From Planctomycetota bacterium (GTDB lineage: Bacteria; Planctomycetota; UBA1135; GCA-002686595): DNA of 64,000 nt. The position numbers were made by a program, and so were the translations under genes. The DNA lies in assembly GCA_030746555.1 (NCBI GenBank), contig JASLMK010000023.1, forward strand, positions 1 through 64,000, written 5' to 3'. Numbering within the stretch: the first letter of the stretch is position 1; the number at the start of each line of letters is the position of its first letter. Of the stretch, positions 34,032-46,490 are shown one piece after another. The notes beneath the pieces are model-generated. The model made no database searches. It was not told the DNA's origin and saw nothing but the letters and a program-made list of their open reading frames with translations.

Positions 34032-34200
34032 CTACGAGCACGGCCAGTTCGAGGTCCGGTGCATCGGGTTCATCGCGAGCTCCTTCCACACCGCGAGCTC
34101 GGGGATCTTGCTGAAGACGTGCAGCCGGACGATTTGCAGCCAGCCGCGGCCGCCGACCCCGCGGAGGGGGACCGGATCACCGGTCCCAGCAGAGTCGCAA
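34032..34200 (-). other. possible gene remnant downstream of tRNA-Thr
   Basis: The minus strand reads an open stretch ending at TAG 34032-34034. Its sequence looks more protein-like than neighbouring frames (GWLQIVRLHVFSKIPELAVW, then KELAMNPMHRTSNWPCS), but I cannot assign it. It lies just past the 3' end of the tRNA, where integrated elements often leave debris. No start codon or att-like repeat was found. Confidence 0.25.
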
Positions 34201-34241
34201 CGGCGGCGCCGTTTGGCCCGCGCCGGCTCAGGAAGGGATGG

Positions 34242-34313
34242 AGCCAGATATCGGATTCGAACCGATGACCCCTGCTTTACGAAAGCAGTGCTCTACCACT
34301 GAGCTAATCTGGC
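34242..34313 (-). tRNA. tRNA-Thr (anticodon CGT)
   Basis: A full cloverleaf folds on the minus strand: acceptor GCCAGAT/ATCTGGC (7 bp), D arm GCTC-AGTGGTA-GAGC, anticodon stem CTGCT/AGCAG with loop TTCGTAA (anticodon CGT at plus positions 34279-34281), a 5-nt variable loop, and T arm ATCGG-TTCGAAT-CCGAT. The discriminator base is T and CCA is not encoded. Length 72 nt. Confidence 0.96.
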
Positions 34314-34379
34314 ACGGAGCTGTTCCCGAGCCGCCGTGGGCGCTCGGTTGCCCAGTCTGGCCGACCCCGTCGCCGGAGT

Positions 34380-36473
34380 CTACTGGCTGACGTTGACTCG
34401 AGCGCCCTGGGTGAACCCGGCGCGCTGCGAGGGGTCCATCCCCAGACGGCCGAGGGCGCGGGAGGCGGCGGTGCGCACGCCCAAGGATGCGTCGGATCCC
34501 AGGACCGCGCCGAGGGTCGACAGGATGTCCTCGTTCGCGTCGAGCCGCTGGCGGCCGGCGATGCCGGCCAGGGCGTCGGCTGCGGAGGTCCGCGCGGCGT
34601 CCGAGCGACCCGCGTCACCCAGGACCGCCAGCAGGGCGGGAACCTGGGCCGCACCGCCGGCCGCGGAGAGAGCCCGCATGGCCGGAACGGTCACGCTGTC
34701 GGGCCGGGCCGCGAGGGTCGAGGTCAGATCGTCCACGGCGGGAGAGATGTCCCGGCCACCGGCGCCGTAGGCCAGGGCCGCCAGGGTCTCGGCGGCGCGC
34801 GCCGCGAGGGCGTTGGCCTGGTCGCGGTCGTGGCCGAGGCCGGCGCTCATCCCCTCCTCGACGGCGGCGGCGCCGTCGGGTCCGGAGATCGTGCCCGCGA
34901 CCCCGTCGTACATGTCTCCGGCATCGGCGTCCGCGGAGATCAGGAACACGGGCACTTCGGCGGTGCGCTCGTTGCCGCGCACGCTGTCGAGCACTTGGGC
35001 CGCGGTGAGGTCGTCGAGCTGGTCGGCGATCAGGATCGCGTCCACTCCGGGGACGCGATGCAACAGGGCCAGGCCCTTGGCGCCCGAGCCCCAGTGGGTG
35101 GCGATCATCCCGCGCCCGGCCAGGGAGTCGGCGACGGCGGCGCCACGCTCGCCGTCGGAGTCGATCACCACGGCCATGCGCAGCACCTCCAGCCCGGCGG
35201 CGCGGCCCAGACCGGCGGTCGTGTCCCCCGATGCGCCGCGACCGTTCTCGTAGGCGATGGTCCCCAGGGCGAGGGCCGCCTCGGCCGCCAGGCCGCCGTC
35301 GGCGCTGCGCAGGGCGCCGGTCAAGCCGGCGGTGGGCTCGGGAGCCATCGCGCCGAGGACGCGGCAGAGCTCGATGCCGGTCTGCACGTCACCGGTCTCC
35401 ACGCTCCAGCCCAAGGCCAGGTCCAGGGCGGAGACTCCGGCGGTGTTGACGGCGATGGAGGCCTCGGCCAGCTGGTCCTCGACGCCCTCCCCGTCCAGAC
35501 CCGCCTCCAGGCGCGCGGCCATCTCGGCTTGCTGGGAGACGTAGGCGCGCACCAGACCCGCGCGAGCGGCGACGCTCTGGGGATCGACCCGCAGAGCGTC
35601 GGAGTACGCTGCCTTGGCCAGCTCGTCTGCGTAGAGGGCGCGCGGGACCGCGGTCGCGACGAGCCCGTCGTCGGCCCAGCTCCAGACCACGTCACTGTGG
35701 AAGTGCGCCCGCAGGACGTTCCCGCGGCCGTGGTGGTAGTCGTCGCCGAGCTGCTCGAAGAGCGGCAAGGGATCGCCGTTGGAGCCGCACTTGATGGCGG
35801 CGGCCTTGGCGGCCATCTCGACGCCGGGGTCGTCGTCGTTGAGGGCGACCCAGGTCAGGGCGCCGGCGGCGCGCGGGTCGGCGATGTAGCCCAAGGTCAG
35901 GGCCACGTTGCGACGCAGGAACGCGTCATCGGTGTTCATCGCGGCGACCAGCGGCAGGACCACGTCGCTGTCCATCTCGGTCAGCGAGTGCATCATCAGC
36001 ACCCGGCGCTCCTCGTCGTCGGGGTCGCCGAGGGAGTACAGCATGTGCGGCACCGCGTACTCGCCGTAGTTCGCGCCCAGCTCGCGCACGGCCCGCTTGC
36101 GGTCCACCACGTCGTTGTCGGGGGTGACTCGCCGCAGGAGGGCGCGGATGCCCTCCGCGTCGTTCTCGCGCTCGCTGCGCGCCAGCTCGCTCAGGCTCAT
36201 GACGCGCTTGGCGAAGAGCTCGAACTGCCCGCCCTTGACCAGCATGGTCAACCACATGTCCTCGTCGGTCGACTTCCACATCTCGTAGGCCGACTCGTGG
36301 TCCGGCTCGGCGGCCAAGACCTGGGTGAAGCGCGCGAGGGCCTCCTCGTCCTTCCCCTGGCGCAGGAACTCGACCCCCTCGGCGAAGAGAGCGTCGGCGT
36401 CCTGGCTGGAGGCCGGCAGGGAGATGCTCGCCAGGGCGAGACCGAGACCGAGAGCGCGGCAGAGGCCGATCAT
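34380..36473 (-). CDS. exported TPR/HEAT-repeat protein with a receiver-like insert
   Basis: 697 aa from ATG 36473, with AAGGA 6 nt upstream and a signal peptide (CRALGLGLALASISLPASS). Residues 25-65 are a TPR (ALFAEGVEFLRQGKDEEALA). HEAT/PBS-lyase-type repeats occupy about 125-230 and 575-690 (ARTSAADALAGIAGRQRL, GVRTAASRALGRLGMDP). Between them, residues 430-545 read like a CheY fold: MAVVIDSDGERGAAVADSL, PGVDAILIADQLDDL with Asp484 near the phosphoacceptor position, and VPVFLISADADAG. The conserved Lys is lacking. With an exported N-terminus, phosphorylation is unlikely and the domain is probably a binding unit. It looks like an envelope scaffold protein. Confidence 0.75.
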   Translation of the reverse strand: MIGLCRALGLGLALASISLPASSQDADALFAEGVEFLRQGKDEEALARFTQVLAAEPDHESAYEMWKSTDEDMWLTMLVKGGQFELFAKRVMSLSELARSERENDAEGIRALLRRVTPDNDVVDRKRAVRELGANYGEYAVPHMLYSLGDPDDEERRVLMMHSLTEMDSDVVLPLVAAMNTDDAFLRRNVALTLGYIADPRAAGALTWVALNDDDPGVEMAAKAAAIKCGSNGDPLPLFEQLGDDYHHGRGNVLRAHFHSDVVWSWADDGLVATAVPRALYADELAKAAYSDALRVDPQSVAARAGLVRAYVSQQAEMAARLEAGLDGEGVEDQLAEASIAVNTAGVSALDLALGWSVETGDVQTGIELCRVLGAMAPEPTAGLTGALRSADGGLAAEAALALGTIAYENGRGASGDTTAGLGRAAGLEVLRMAVVIDSDGERGAAVADSLAGRGMIATHWGSGAKGLALLHRVPGVDAILIADQLDDLTAAQVLDSVRGNERTAEVPVFLISADADAGDMYDGVAGTISGPDGAAAVEEGMSAGLGHDRDQANALAARAAETLAALAYGAGGRDISPAVDDLTSTLAARPDSVTVPAMRALSAAGGAAQVPALLAVLGDAGRSDAARTSAADALAGIAGRQRLDANEDILSTLGAVLGSDASLGVRTAASRALGRLGMDPSQRAGFTQGARVNVSQ

Positions 36474-36754
36474 GGGGATTCCTTTTGAGACGCCCGAGGG
36501 GGCGATGGTGTGGGACGCCGTGGGGCGCGTTGCTGGGGAGGGGGTTCGGGCCGGGACCGGGGAGGGAGCGGCGGCTCGCCGCCGGCACCCGAACACGATC
36601 GGTTCGACCACGCCGCGGAGGCGCGGAGGGCCCGAGGAGATGGCCAAAGAGAAGGGTCGCGGGATGATACCGGAGGGGCCTGGAGGGTCAAGAACGAGGT
36701 CTCTGGCGCCCGCCGGACGCGATCGGAACCCTCTACCCGGCCGGGACGGCCCGG

Positions 36755-37939
36755 CTACGGGGGCGGCGGGCTGATCTTGCCCAGTACGCGCCCCTGTGCG
36801 GCCCCCGTGGCGCCCGTGCTGGTCACGGCCTCCCCCAACAGGCAGCGGGCGGCCAGGGTGGCGAAGACCAGGGCCTCGCGGCCGTCGGGGTCGACCCCGG
36901 CCGCGGCGGTGGTCTCCAGGGGGCGTCCGAGGCGTCGTTCCAGGGCCGCGACGAGGGCGCGGTTGTGCACGCCGCCGCCGGCGAGCAGCAGGCGTCGGGG
37001 AGCCGCCGGCAGGCGGGCCAGGGCTCCGGCGACGGCCTCGGCGACGACCTCCACGGCCGCCGCGAAGAGGTCGGCGGGGTCTTCGCCCGGGCGCCACACC
37101 CCCTCGGCCGCCGCCCGCTCGCAGAGTTCGTCCAGCCAGGCCTCGCCGAAGGTGTCCCGGCCCGTGCTCTTGGGGGGAGCCTTGTCGAAGAAGGGGTGGG
37201 CGAGGCAGGCGCTCACGAAGGCCTCGTCCGGCCGGCCCGCCGCCGCGCAGGCGCCGTCGCGGTCGAGGGGCGCGTCGAGCAGGCGCCGCGCGAGCCCGTC
37301 GAGCAGGCTCCCGGCCGGGCCGGTGTCGAAGGAGAGGGTCTCGGCACCGCTCTCGGGCAACAGGGTCAGGTTCGCCATGCCGCCCAGGTTCAGGACGCCC
37401 AGGGGCCGCGGCTCCGAGGCGAAGAGCAGGTCGTCGGCCAGGGCGGAGATCGGCGCGCCCTCGCCGCCGCAGGCCATGTCCCGCTGGCGGAAGTCGCTCA
37501 CCACGCAGCACCCCGCCGCCTCGGCCGCGAAGTCGCCGTCGCCGAGTTGCAGGGAGGCCGGGCCGCACTCCTCGGCGCCGTCGTGGTGGTAGACCGTCAG
37601 GCCGTGGCTGCCGAGGAGGTCGAGCGTCCGCTCCGCCCGCCCGGCGACCGCGACCGCCGCCGCCCCGAAGGCGGCGCCCAGGTCCCGGTGGAGCAGGGCG
37701 AGCTCGCGTGCCCCGCCCGCCTCACCGTCGAGGGCACGGCGCACCCGCGGCGCGAGGTCACCGGGGAACGGCAGGGTCTCGAAGGCCAGGGGCTCGCAGC
37801 GCCACAGGCGGAACCCGCGCTCGCCGCGGCGCGCGGCGAAGCGCGCCAGCCCCACGTCCACGCCGTCGCCCGAGGTCCCCGACAGCACCCCCGCCACCAC
37901 CGCCCGCCCCCGCTCCAGTCTCTCGACGAGCTCCCGCAT
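36755..37939 (-). CDS. anmK: anhydro-N-acetylmuramic acid kinase
   Basis: 394 aa, slightly longer than the usual ~370. It phosphorylates and opens 1,6-anhydroMurNAc so that cell-wall sugars can be reused in the cytosol. Landmarks are GVLSGTSGDGVDVGLARF (ATP/phosphate loop), LLGSHGLTVYHH, SDFRQRDMACGGEGAPI (catalytic Asp in DFRxxD), LNLGGMANLT and LLLAGGGVHNRAL. All are intact. It is divergent from the NtrC-type regulator with 64 bp between. It implies peptidoglycan recycling. Confidence 0.93.
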   Translation of the reverse strand: MRELVERLERGRAVVAGVLSGTSGDGVDVGLARFAARRGERGFRLWRCEPLAFETLPFPGDLAPRVRRALDGEAGGARELALLHRDLGAAFGAAAVAVAGRAERTLDLLGSHGLTVYHHDGAEECGPASLQLGDGDFAAEAAGCCVVSDFRQRDMACGGEGAPISALADDLLFASEPRPLGVLNLGGMANLTLLPESGAETLSFDTGPAGSLLDGLARRLLDAPLDRDGACAAAGRPDEAFVSACLAHPFFDKAPPKSTGRDTFGEAWLDELCERAAAEGVWRPGEDPADLFAAAVEVVAEAVAGALARLPAAPRRLLLAGGGVHNRALVAALERRLGRPLETTAAAGVDPDGREALVFATLAARCLLGEAVTSTGATGAAQGRVLGKISPPPP

Positions 37940-38003
37940 CGCCGCAGCCTAGCGCGAACGTGCCCCTTCGCGTCGCGCGCCACCGTCGATTAGGCTCTCG
38001 CCC

Positions 38004-39416
<1,413 letters not shown>

Positions 39417-39468
39417 TCCGGGCGGGTACTGCCGCGCGGGGCCGCTTCCGGCGTGCCGGACCCTCGCT

Positions 39469-40299
39469 TCAGGGCAGGCGCAGCTCGGTGCCGGGAACGA
39501 GGACCGCGTCGATGTCGACGAGCACGTCCTCGTTGGCCTTGAAGATGCTCAGGTACTTCTCGCCCGAACCGTAGTGCCGGCTCGCGATGTTCCACAGGCT
39601 GTCGCCCTCGCCGACGGTGTAGAGGGTGAAGTCGCCCTCCGCGCCGCCGACGGCGACTCCCTCGGCGCGCTCGTCGTGGAGAGGCACCCAGACCTGTTCG
39701 CCCGGGGCGATCTCTCCGCGGCCTTCGTTGGCGCGGCGCAGGAGCTCCGCGGCCGCCGGGTCGCCGTAGTAGCGCCGGGCGAGCTTCGCGAAGCTGTCAC
39801 CGGCACACCAGGTGTAGAGCCGGTCCCCGCCGGGAAGGGTCTCCTCCAACCCCTCGAGGGTGATCAGGGCTGAGCCCCGGGGAAGCCCTCGGGGGGCGAC
39901 CTCCGCCGCCGGCTCGTCGTCGGGCACCGCCTCGTCTCCGGTGGAGCCGATGTTCGCGCTCAACAAGAGGCCCGGGGCGCGCGCCCCGGCGGCGGTCACC
40001 TCATCGGCCCGCACCGCGACCGGGTCGGGGGCGTCGCTCGCTCCGGAGTCCTCGACGATCTCGTCGAAGTCGGAAAGGACCGCCGGGCCGCCGGCTTCGG
40101 TCTCGGTCGAACCCAGTCCCGCCAGGCGGACCGGAGCGGGAGGAGCCGCCTGCGCGGCCCCGTCCTGCGCCGCCGGCGCCGCGGCCGGATCCACCGCGGT
40201 CGCCAGCAGGTCTCCGTCCTCCGAGCGCATGGAGACCACCAGGATCACCGAGACCAGGAACAAGACGGTGAGGACGACGATCTTCTCGAACTGACCCAT
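39469..40299 (-). CDS. membrane-anchored protein with two LysM domains
   Basis: 276 aa from ATG 40299; the open frame continues upstream but lacks coding character. A single N-terminal helix (VVLTVLFLVSVILVV, residues 8-23) anchors it, and an acidic Ala/Pro-rich linker spans about 25-150. LysM 1 (about 160-207) is LYTWCAGDSFAKLARRYYGD...IAPGEQVWVP, and LysM 2 (about 224-276) is LYTVGEGDSLWNIASRHYGS...LVPGTELRLP. LysM domains bind peptidoglycan, so it probably links membrane and cell wall. It converges on the NtrC-type gene. Confidence 0.85.
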   Translation of the reverse strand: MGQFEKIVVLTVLFLVSVILVVSMRSEDGDLLATAVDPAAAPAAQDGAAQAAPPAPVRLAGLGSTETEAGGPAVLSDFDEIVEDSGASDAPDPVAVRADEVTAAGARAPGLLLSANIGSTGDEAVPDDEPAAEVAPRGLPRGSALITLEGLEETLPGGDRLYTWCAGDSFAKLARRYYGDPAAAELLRRANEGRGEIAPGEQVWVPLHDERAEGVAVGGAEGDFTLYTVGEGDSLWNIASRHYGSGEKYLSIFKANEDVLVDIDAVLVPGTELRLP

Positions 40300-40598
40300 G
40301 GTGGCGGCGACTTCCGGTGAGGCTGACGTTTCGGCGGAAATGCTTGTGAAACGGAGACTTAGGGACGCCGCCCGGACCCGCGACCGGCGCCTTGGACTCC
40401 TAAGGCGGTTATCCGCTCCGGCGGGGGCGCAGTCAAACGGAAAGGGGCGCTTTCCACCAGATGGAGGGTCCCGATCGCTTACCCACACATCATGGGCGGC
40501 CACCTCGCGGGGAGTGCCCGGCGCGCAAGGAATCGGCGGGCTCGGCCGATATCCTTGGCGGCGGCACCATGTCGAGCGCACGGCACGAGGAGTCCTAC
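40300..40598. promoter_or_regulatory. 299-bp divergent intergenic region
   Basis: This stretch separates the LysM gene (minus) from the glycosyltransferase gene (plus) and must hold both promoters. Its GC content is visibly lower near 40315-40365. I could not pick out convincing -35/-10 or -24/-12 boxes, so no promoter is placed. The glycosyltransferase start has GAGGAG just upstream (about 40587-40592). Confidence 0.4.
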
Positions 40599-42989
40599 AT
40601 GAGCGAGGAACGGTCGGCGGGCGCCGGGGAGCCGCGCGTGCCCTTCGTCTCGCGTGGCGACGCGCACGACGCCCCGCGCCCCGCGGGCGTGGGCGCCGAC
40701 GGCGAGCCGATCCCGCGCGCCGCCGACCCCGAGGTCGCGGCCGTGCTCGCCTTGGCCGTCGCCCTGCTCCTGTTCTCCTGGTCGAGGCTCTCCGGCTACC
40801 AACTGGCCGACTCGGTCGAGTACATGGACCGGGCCCACTCCCTGGTGGAGGGGATCGTCCAGGATCCGGCCGGCTCGAGCCGCTCCTTCGCGTTCTCGGC
40901 CCTGCTCACGCCCTTCTTCGCCGTCGCGGACTTCCTCCAGCTCGCCGACCGCGGACCGGTCGTGATCGCCGTGCGCCTGATGCAGATCCTGCTCGCAACG
41001 GTCTTGGTGCTCGCGATCATGCGCATCACCGCCCGCCTGCACGGGCGCTCGGCCGCCCTCGCTGCGGGGCTCGTCGTGGCCGCCAACCCGATCTTCCTGC
41101 AGTACGCGGTATCCCCCATCGCGGGGATCGCCGCGGCGGTCTGCACGGCCATGGGCATCGATTCGCTCCTGCGGCGCGAGGGGGAGCGGCGCGCCCTCGT
41201 CGGCGGCCTGTGGCTCGGCGGGGCGCTCCTGATGGCCTACCAGACCTTCGTCATCGCGCTGCCGCTCTTGGCTCTGGTCGCCCTGCGCGACCGCAAGCGG
41301 GCGCCGCGCTGCATCGCGGCCGCCGGCGCGGGCGTCGCCGTGGCGTTGGCGGCACAGGTCGCCCTCGACCGCTTCACCTGGGGCAGCTGGGGGATGAGCC
41401 TGGAGTTCTACCTCGTCCAGAACGTGGGCGGCGTCGCCGTGCGCGTCCTGCACGAGCTCGGCCTCGATTCCCTCGCGCGCCCGATCTACGAGCGCATGGG
41501 CGAGGTCTTCACCCAGACGGCGGCACAGTCCGCCGCCGAGGAGGAGGTCCGCCAGCTCCAGGCGCCGACCTGGTACTTCACGAACCTGCACCTGATGCTC
41601 TCCTGGCCTGCCCTGGTCCTCACGGCCGCCGGGCTGTGGCGCTCCTGGCGCAAGCCGGGCTTCGGCGCGGCGATCCTGATCGCGCTCCTGGTCCTCAACG
41701 TGGGCGTGATGAGCATGAAGGGCTCGAAGTCCTTCCGGCTCTGGCTGCCGCTGCTGCCGATGATCGCGCCCCTGTGCGGAATCGGCTGGGCCGCCCTGCG
41801 AGGCGCGGCCCCCGGCGTCTTTCGCCCGCGCGTGCTCGGCTCCTGGGCCCTGCTGGCCGCCGTGGTGGTGCTGGGGGTGTGGCGCCTGGGCCAGCTCAAC
41901 TCCCGGCGTTTCGGCACCTACTGGGAGGCGATGCAGTTCGTCGTGGACCACGCCGTGCCCATGCCCGACGAGGGCGGTGACGTGACGCGCCGACCCGTCG
42001 TAACCAGCGCCTACCACTGGGCGGTCGCCTTCCGCGAGGGCGGGGACGTCGAGCTGTTCAAGCTCCCCCACCACCTCGACCAGTGGAAGCACCTCGAACA
42101 GGAACGGCGCGCCGAGGTCGTGGACCACCTCGGCTCGATGGACTGGCTGCTCCTGCACGGCGGGATCCTCGAACAGGAGCGGTCCCTGTTCGAGGCGATC
42201 CGCACGCGATTCGGCGTGGCCGACTACTTCTGGAACCCCGAGGCGGACGCGGAGCTGGGGCCGGTGTACGTCCTGGCGACGCCAGACGCCTACCCCGACG
42301 CCCGCGAGCTGGTGGAGGTCGACAGCTCGGGACCCGATCCGACCGGATACCGCCGCAGCCTCCAGCTCGACCGCGCCCTGCCCATGCCCCTGGACTTCGT
42401 GGGCCGCTCGAGCCCCGGCGGCCCCTTCGACCGGCGGCTGACGTTGTTGGGCTGGCGGTACGAGACCCTGCCGGCCTCCGGGAACGGCTGGATCACCTAC
42501 CACTGGACGACGCCGACCGGCCTCGACAACGACTACACGGTCGTCGATCGCGTGACCGCCGCCGAGGGCAAGCACGCCTGGCAGAACAACCACGGCGGAG
42601 GCTGGGGCTTCTTCCCAACGCACGAGTGGGAGCCGGGCTGGGTCGTGCGCGAGAGCTACCCGATCCTGGCCGGCGAGGAGCCCTTCAGCGAGGACTTCGT
42701 CCCGCTAGGAGGGCCCTATCGGAGGGGAGATCGCATCCCGGTGACCCTGTGGATGACCGTGGCGGTCTACGGCGAGGGCCAGACCTTCGCCGTGCGCCTG
42801 CGCCCGGCCGAGTGGGAGGCGCCCGAGGCGATCGACTGGGAGGACGCCCAGCTGATGCCCGGCAACTGCGTGCTGAGTGCCGAGGGCTTCCTGCAGAGCC
42901 CCGACGATCTGGTCCGGGTGGGGCCGTTCACGATCCCCGTCCATGACCGGTTCCGCTGGCCGGACGACGGTGGGGCCGATCCTCCCTGA
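40599..42989 (+). CDS. GT-C-type membrane glycosyltransferase
   Basis: 796 aa. ATG 40599 is chosen over 40569 because GAGGAG lies 6-7 nt upstream. A disordered N-terminus is followed by a first helix (VLALAVALLLFSW) and then the acidic loop motif YQLADSVEYMDRAHSL expected after the first helix of GT-C enzymes. About ten more hydrophobic segments extend to residue ~440. The 350-residue C-terminal part is soluble and periplasmic, with a beta-rich region. Relatives such as ArnT or PMT use polyprenyl-phosphate sugars as donors to modify lipids or proteins outside the membrane. Donor and acceptor here are unknown. Confidence 0.75.
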   Translation: MSEERSAGAGEPRVPFVSRGDAHDAPRPAGVGADGEPIPRAADPEVAAVLALAVALLLFSWSRLSGYQLADSVEYMDRAHSLVEGIVQDPAGSSRSFAFSALLTPFFAVADFLQLADRGPVVIAVRLMQILLATVLVLAIMRITARLHGRSAALAAGLVVAANPIFLQYAVSPIAGIAAAVCTAMGIDSLLRREGERRALVGGLWLGGALLMAYQTFVIALPLLALVALRDRKRAPRCIAAAGAGVAVALAAQVALDRFTWGSWGMSLEFYLVQNVGGVAVRVLHELGLDSLARPIYERMGEVFTQTAAQSAAEEEVRQLQAPTWYFTNLHLMLSWPALVLTAAGLWRSWRKPGFGAAILIALLVLNVGVMSMKGSKSFRLWLPLLPMIAPLCGIGWAALRGAAPGVFRPRVLGSWALLAAVVVLGVWRLGQLNSRRFGTYWEAMQFVVDHAVPMPDEGGDVTRRPVVTSAYHWAVAFREGGDVELFKLPHHLDQWKHLEQERRAEVVDHLGSMDWLLLHGGILEQERSLFEAIRTRFGVADYFWNPEADAELGPVYVLATPDAYPDARELVEVDSSGPDPTGYRRSLQLDRALPMPLDFVGRSSPGGPFDRRLTLLGWRYETLPASGNGWITYHWTTPTGLDNDYTVVDRVTAAEGKHAWQNNHGGGWGFFPTHEWEPGWVVRESYPILAGEEPFSEDFVPLGGPYRRGDRIPVTLWMTVAVYGEGQTFAVRLRPAEWEAPEAIDWEDAQLMPGNCVLSAEGFLQSPDDLVRVGPFTIPVHDRFRWPDDGGADPP

Positions 42990-43118
42990 GGGGCGCGGGC
43001 GGCCGGCGAGGCACGCGATCGTACCGCCGGTCTTGAGGGACTCCGGCGCGCTTCCTATCTTGTGCCGGCGTGGGTGGGCTCTCGCGGATCCTGCGGCCCC
43101 GCCCCGACCACAGACACC

Positions 43119-43631
43119 GTGAGCCACCGCATCCTGATCCTCTCGCTCCTCGCCGCCTGCGCGGCCACGCCCGGCGCAAGCGTCGACGGCGTCGGCGCGC
43201 CCGCCCGGGTGACCTTCAGCGAGTTGCGCAACGGCGTCACGATGACGCTCGTGAACGAGTCGCACTCCGATCCCCTCGCGCTCTACTCGCAGGTACGCAA
43301 CCGGCCAGGCCCCAAGGTCACGACCGACGAGGTCATGGCGGCCATGCTCGACCACTTCGAGGACGAGGGCTGGGGGCGCTTCGCCTCCGCCGGCGCGGCC
43401 GTCGCGATCACCCCGGAGACCTATCAGACGCTCGAGGTCGACAGCGATGGGCACACGACGCACCTGTTGAACGGCCCGCGGACCCCCGAGGAAGCGCGGG
43501 GCGCCTTCCGGCGCTGCCTGCTCGCCTTCCTCCAGGTTCAGGAGCTCACCCAACAGAACCAGGCAGTCAGCAACTCGCGGGGCACGGGGATCTTCCGCGA
43601 TCCCAAGGCGGAGGGCGGCGGCACGCGATGA
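43119..43631 (+). CDS. small lipoprotein of unknown function
   Basis: 170 aa from GTG 43119, which gives a short signal peptide ending in the lipobox LLAAC. The mature part begins RVTFSELRNGVTMTLVNESH and has no domain I recognise; several Gln/Asn residues cluster near the C-terminus. Its stop overlaps the kdsB start as ATGA, so it is translated together with kdsB. That pairing hints at an envelope role, but no function is claimed. Confidence 0.65.
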   Translation: MSHRILILSLLAACAATPGASVDGVGAPARVTFSELRNGVTMTLVNESHSDPLALYSQVRNRPGPKVTTDEVMAAMLDHFEDEGWGRFASAGAAVAITPETYQTLEVDSDGHTTHLLNGPRTPEEARGAFRRCLLAFLQVQELTQQNQAVSNSRGTGIFRDPKAEGGGTR

Positions 43632-44485
43632 TGCCGCCCCCCGCGCCGGGCATGCCCTCAGCGCCGCGCGCTGTGGCCATCCTCCCGGCTCGGCTCGCCT
43701 CGACCCGCCTCGAGCGCAAGATGCTCCTCGCCGAGACGGGACGCGCCCTGTTCCTCCACACCGCCGAGGCAGTGACCGCATGTGACGCTATCGGCCGCGT
43801 GGTGGTCGCCACCGACAGCGAGGAGATCCTCGCGGTCGCGGAGGCTGCAGGAATCGAGGCGCTGCTCACCGCTCCCGACCACGCCTGCGGCACCGACCGC
43901 GTCTACGAGGCCCTCGGCCTGCTCGGCGAAGAGCCCGACGTCGTCGTCAACGTCCAGGGCGACGAGCCGGAGGTCGCAGCCGCCGACCTCGAGCGCCTCG
44001 TGACCGCCTTCGTCGACGACGAGGTCGAGGTGGCGACCCTCGCGGCCCCCCTCGTCGACGAGGCCGACGTTGGCGCACGCGACGTCGTCAAGGTCGTCGT
44101 GGACGGACGGGGCGACGCGCTCTACTTTTCGCGCGCGCCGATCCCCGACCGCTCCCACTCCCGCGCGGGCGCGAGCGCGCCGGCCTGGCGGCACATCGGC
44201 GTCTACGCCTTCCGCCCGGCGGCGCTCGCGCGGTTCTGCTCCCTGCCGGTGGGCGCCCTGGAGGCGACCGAGAGCCTGGAGCAACTGCGCTGGCTCGAAG
44301 CCGGCGGGCGCATCCGCGTCCTCGAAGCCGCCCGCGCCCCCGCGGGGATCGACACGGTCGAGGACTACGCGCGCTTCGTTGCCTCGACCGCGCGGACGAC
44401 TCCTCCCGCTCCACGCACCGACCCCACCACCGAGACTCCCCCGCCCCGTCCTCCGGGAGGGTCCGCGGAGCGCTCTCTCCCCTAG
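43628..44485 (+). CDS. kdsB: 3-deoxy-manno-octulosonate cytidylyltransferase
   Basis: 285 aa; the usual length is about 250, and the extra residues are a Pro/Thr-rich tail. It activates Kdo with CTP for lipopolysaccharide core assembly in the cytosol. The N-terminal nucleotide-binding loop is ILPARLASTRLERKML, followed by VVVATDSEEIL, VNVQGDEPEV (the metal-binding Asp region) and WRHIGVYAFRPAAL. Residues of the active site appear complete. It begins within the stop of the lipoprotein gene and is followed after 24 bp by pyrG, whose product makes the CTP it uses. Confidence 0.92.
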   Translation: MMPPPAPGMPSAPRAVAILPARLASTRLERKMLLAETGRALFLHTAEAVTACDAIGRVVVATDSEEILAVAEAAGIEALLTAPDHACGTDRVYEALGLLGEEPDVVVNVQGDEPEVAAADLERLVTAFVDDEVEVATLAAPLVDEADVGARDVVKVVVDGRGDALYFSRAPIPDRSHSRAGASAPAWRHIGVYAFRPAALARFCSLPVGALEATESLEQLRWLEAGGRIRVLEAARAPAGIDTVEDYARFVASTARTTPPAPRTDPTTETPPPRPPGGSAERSLP

Positions 44486-46470
<1,985 letters not shown>

Positions 46471-46490
46471 AGCACGACTCCGCGGCCGCG

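Noticed and set aside
40461-40598. Longer start for the glycosyltransferase (GTG/ATG upstream of 40599)
   Set aside because: The added residues have no coding character, and the best ribosome-binding site directs ATG 40599.
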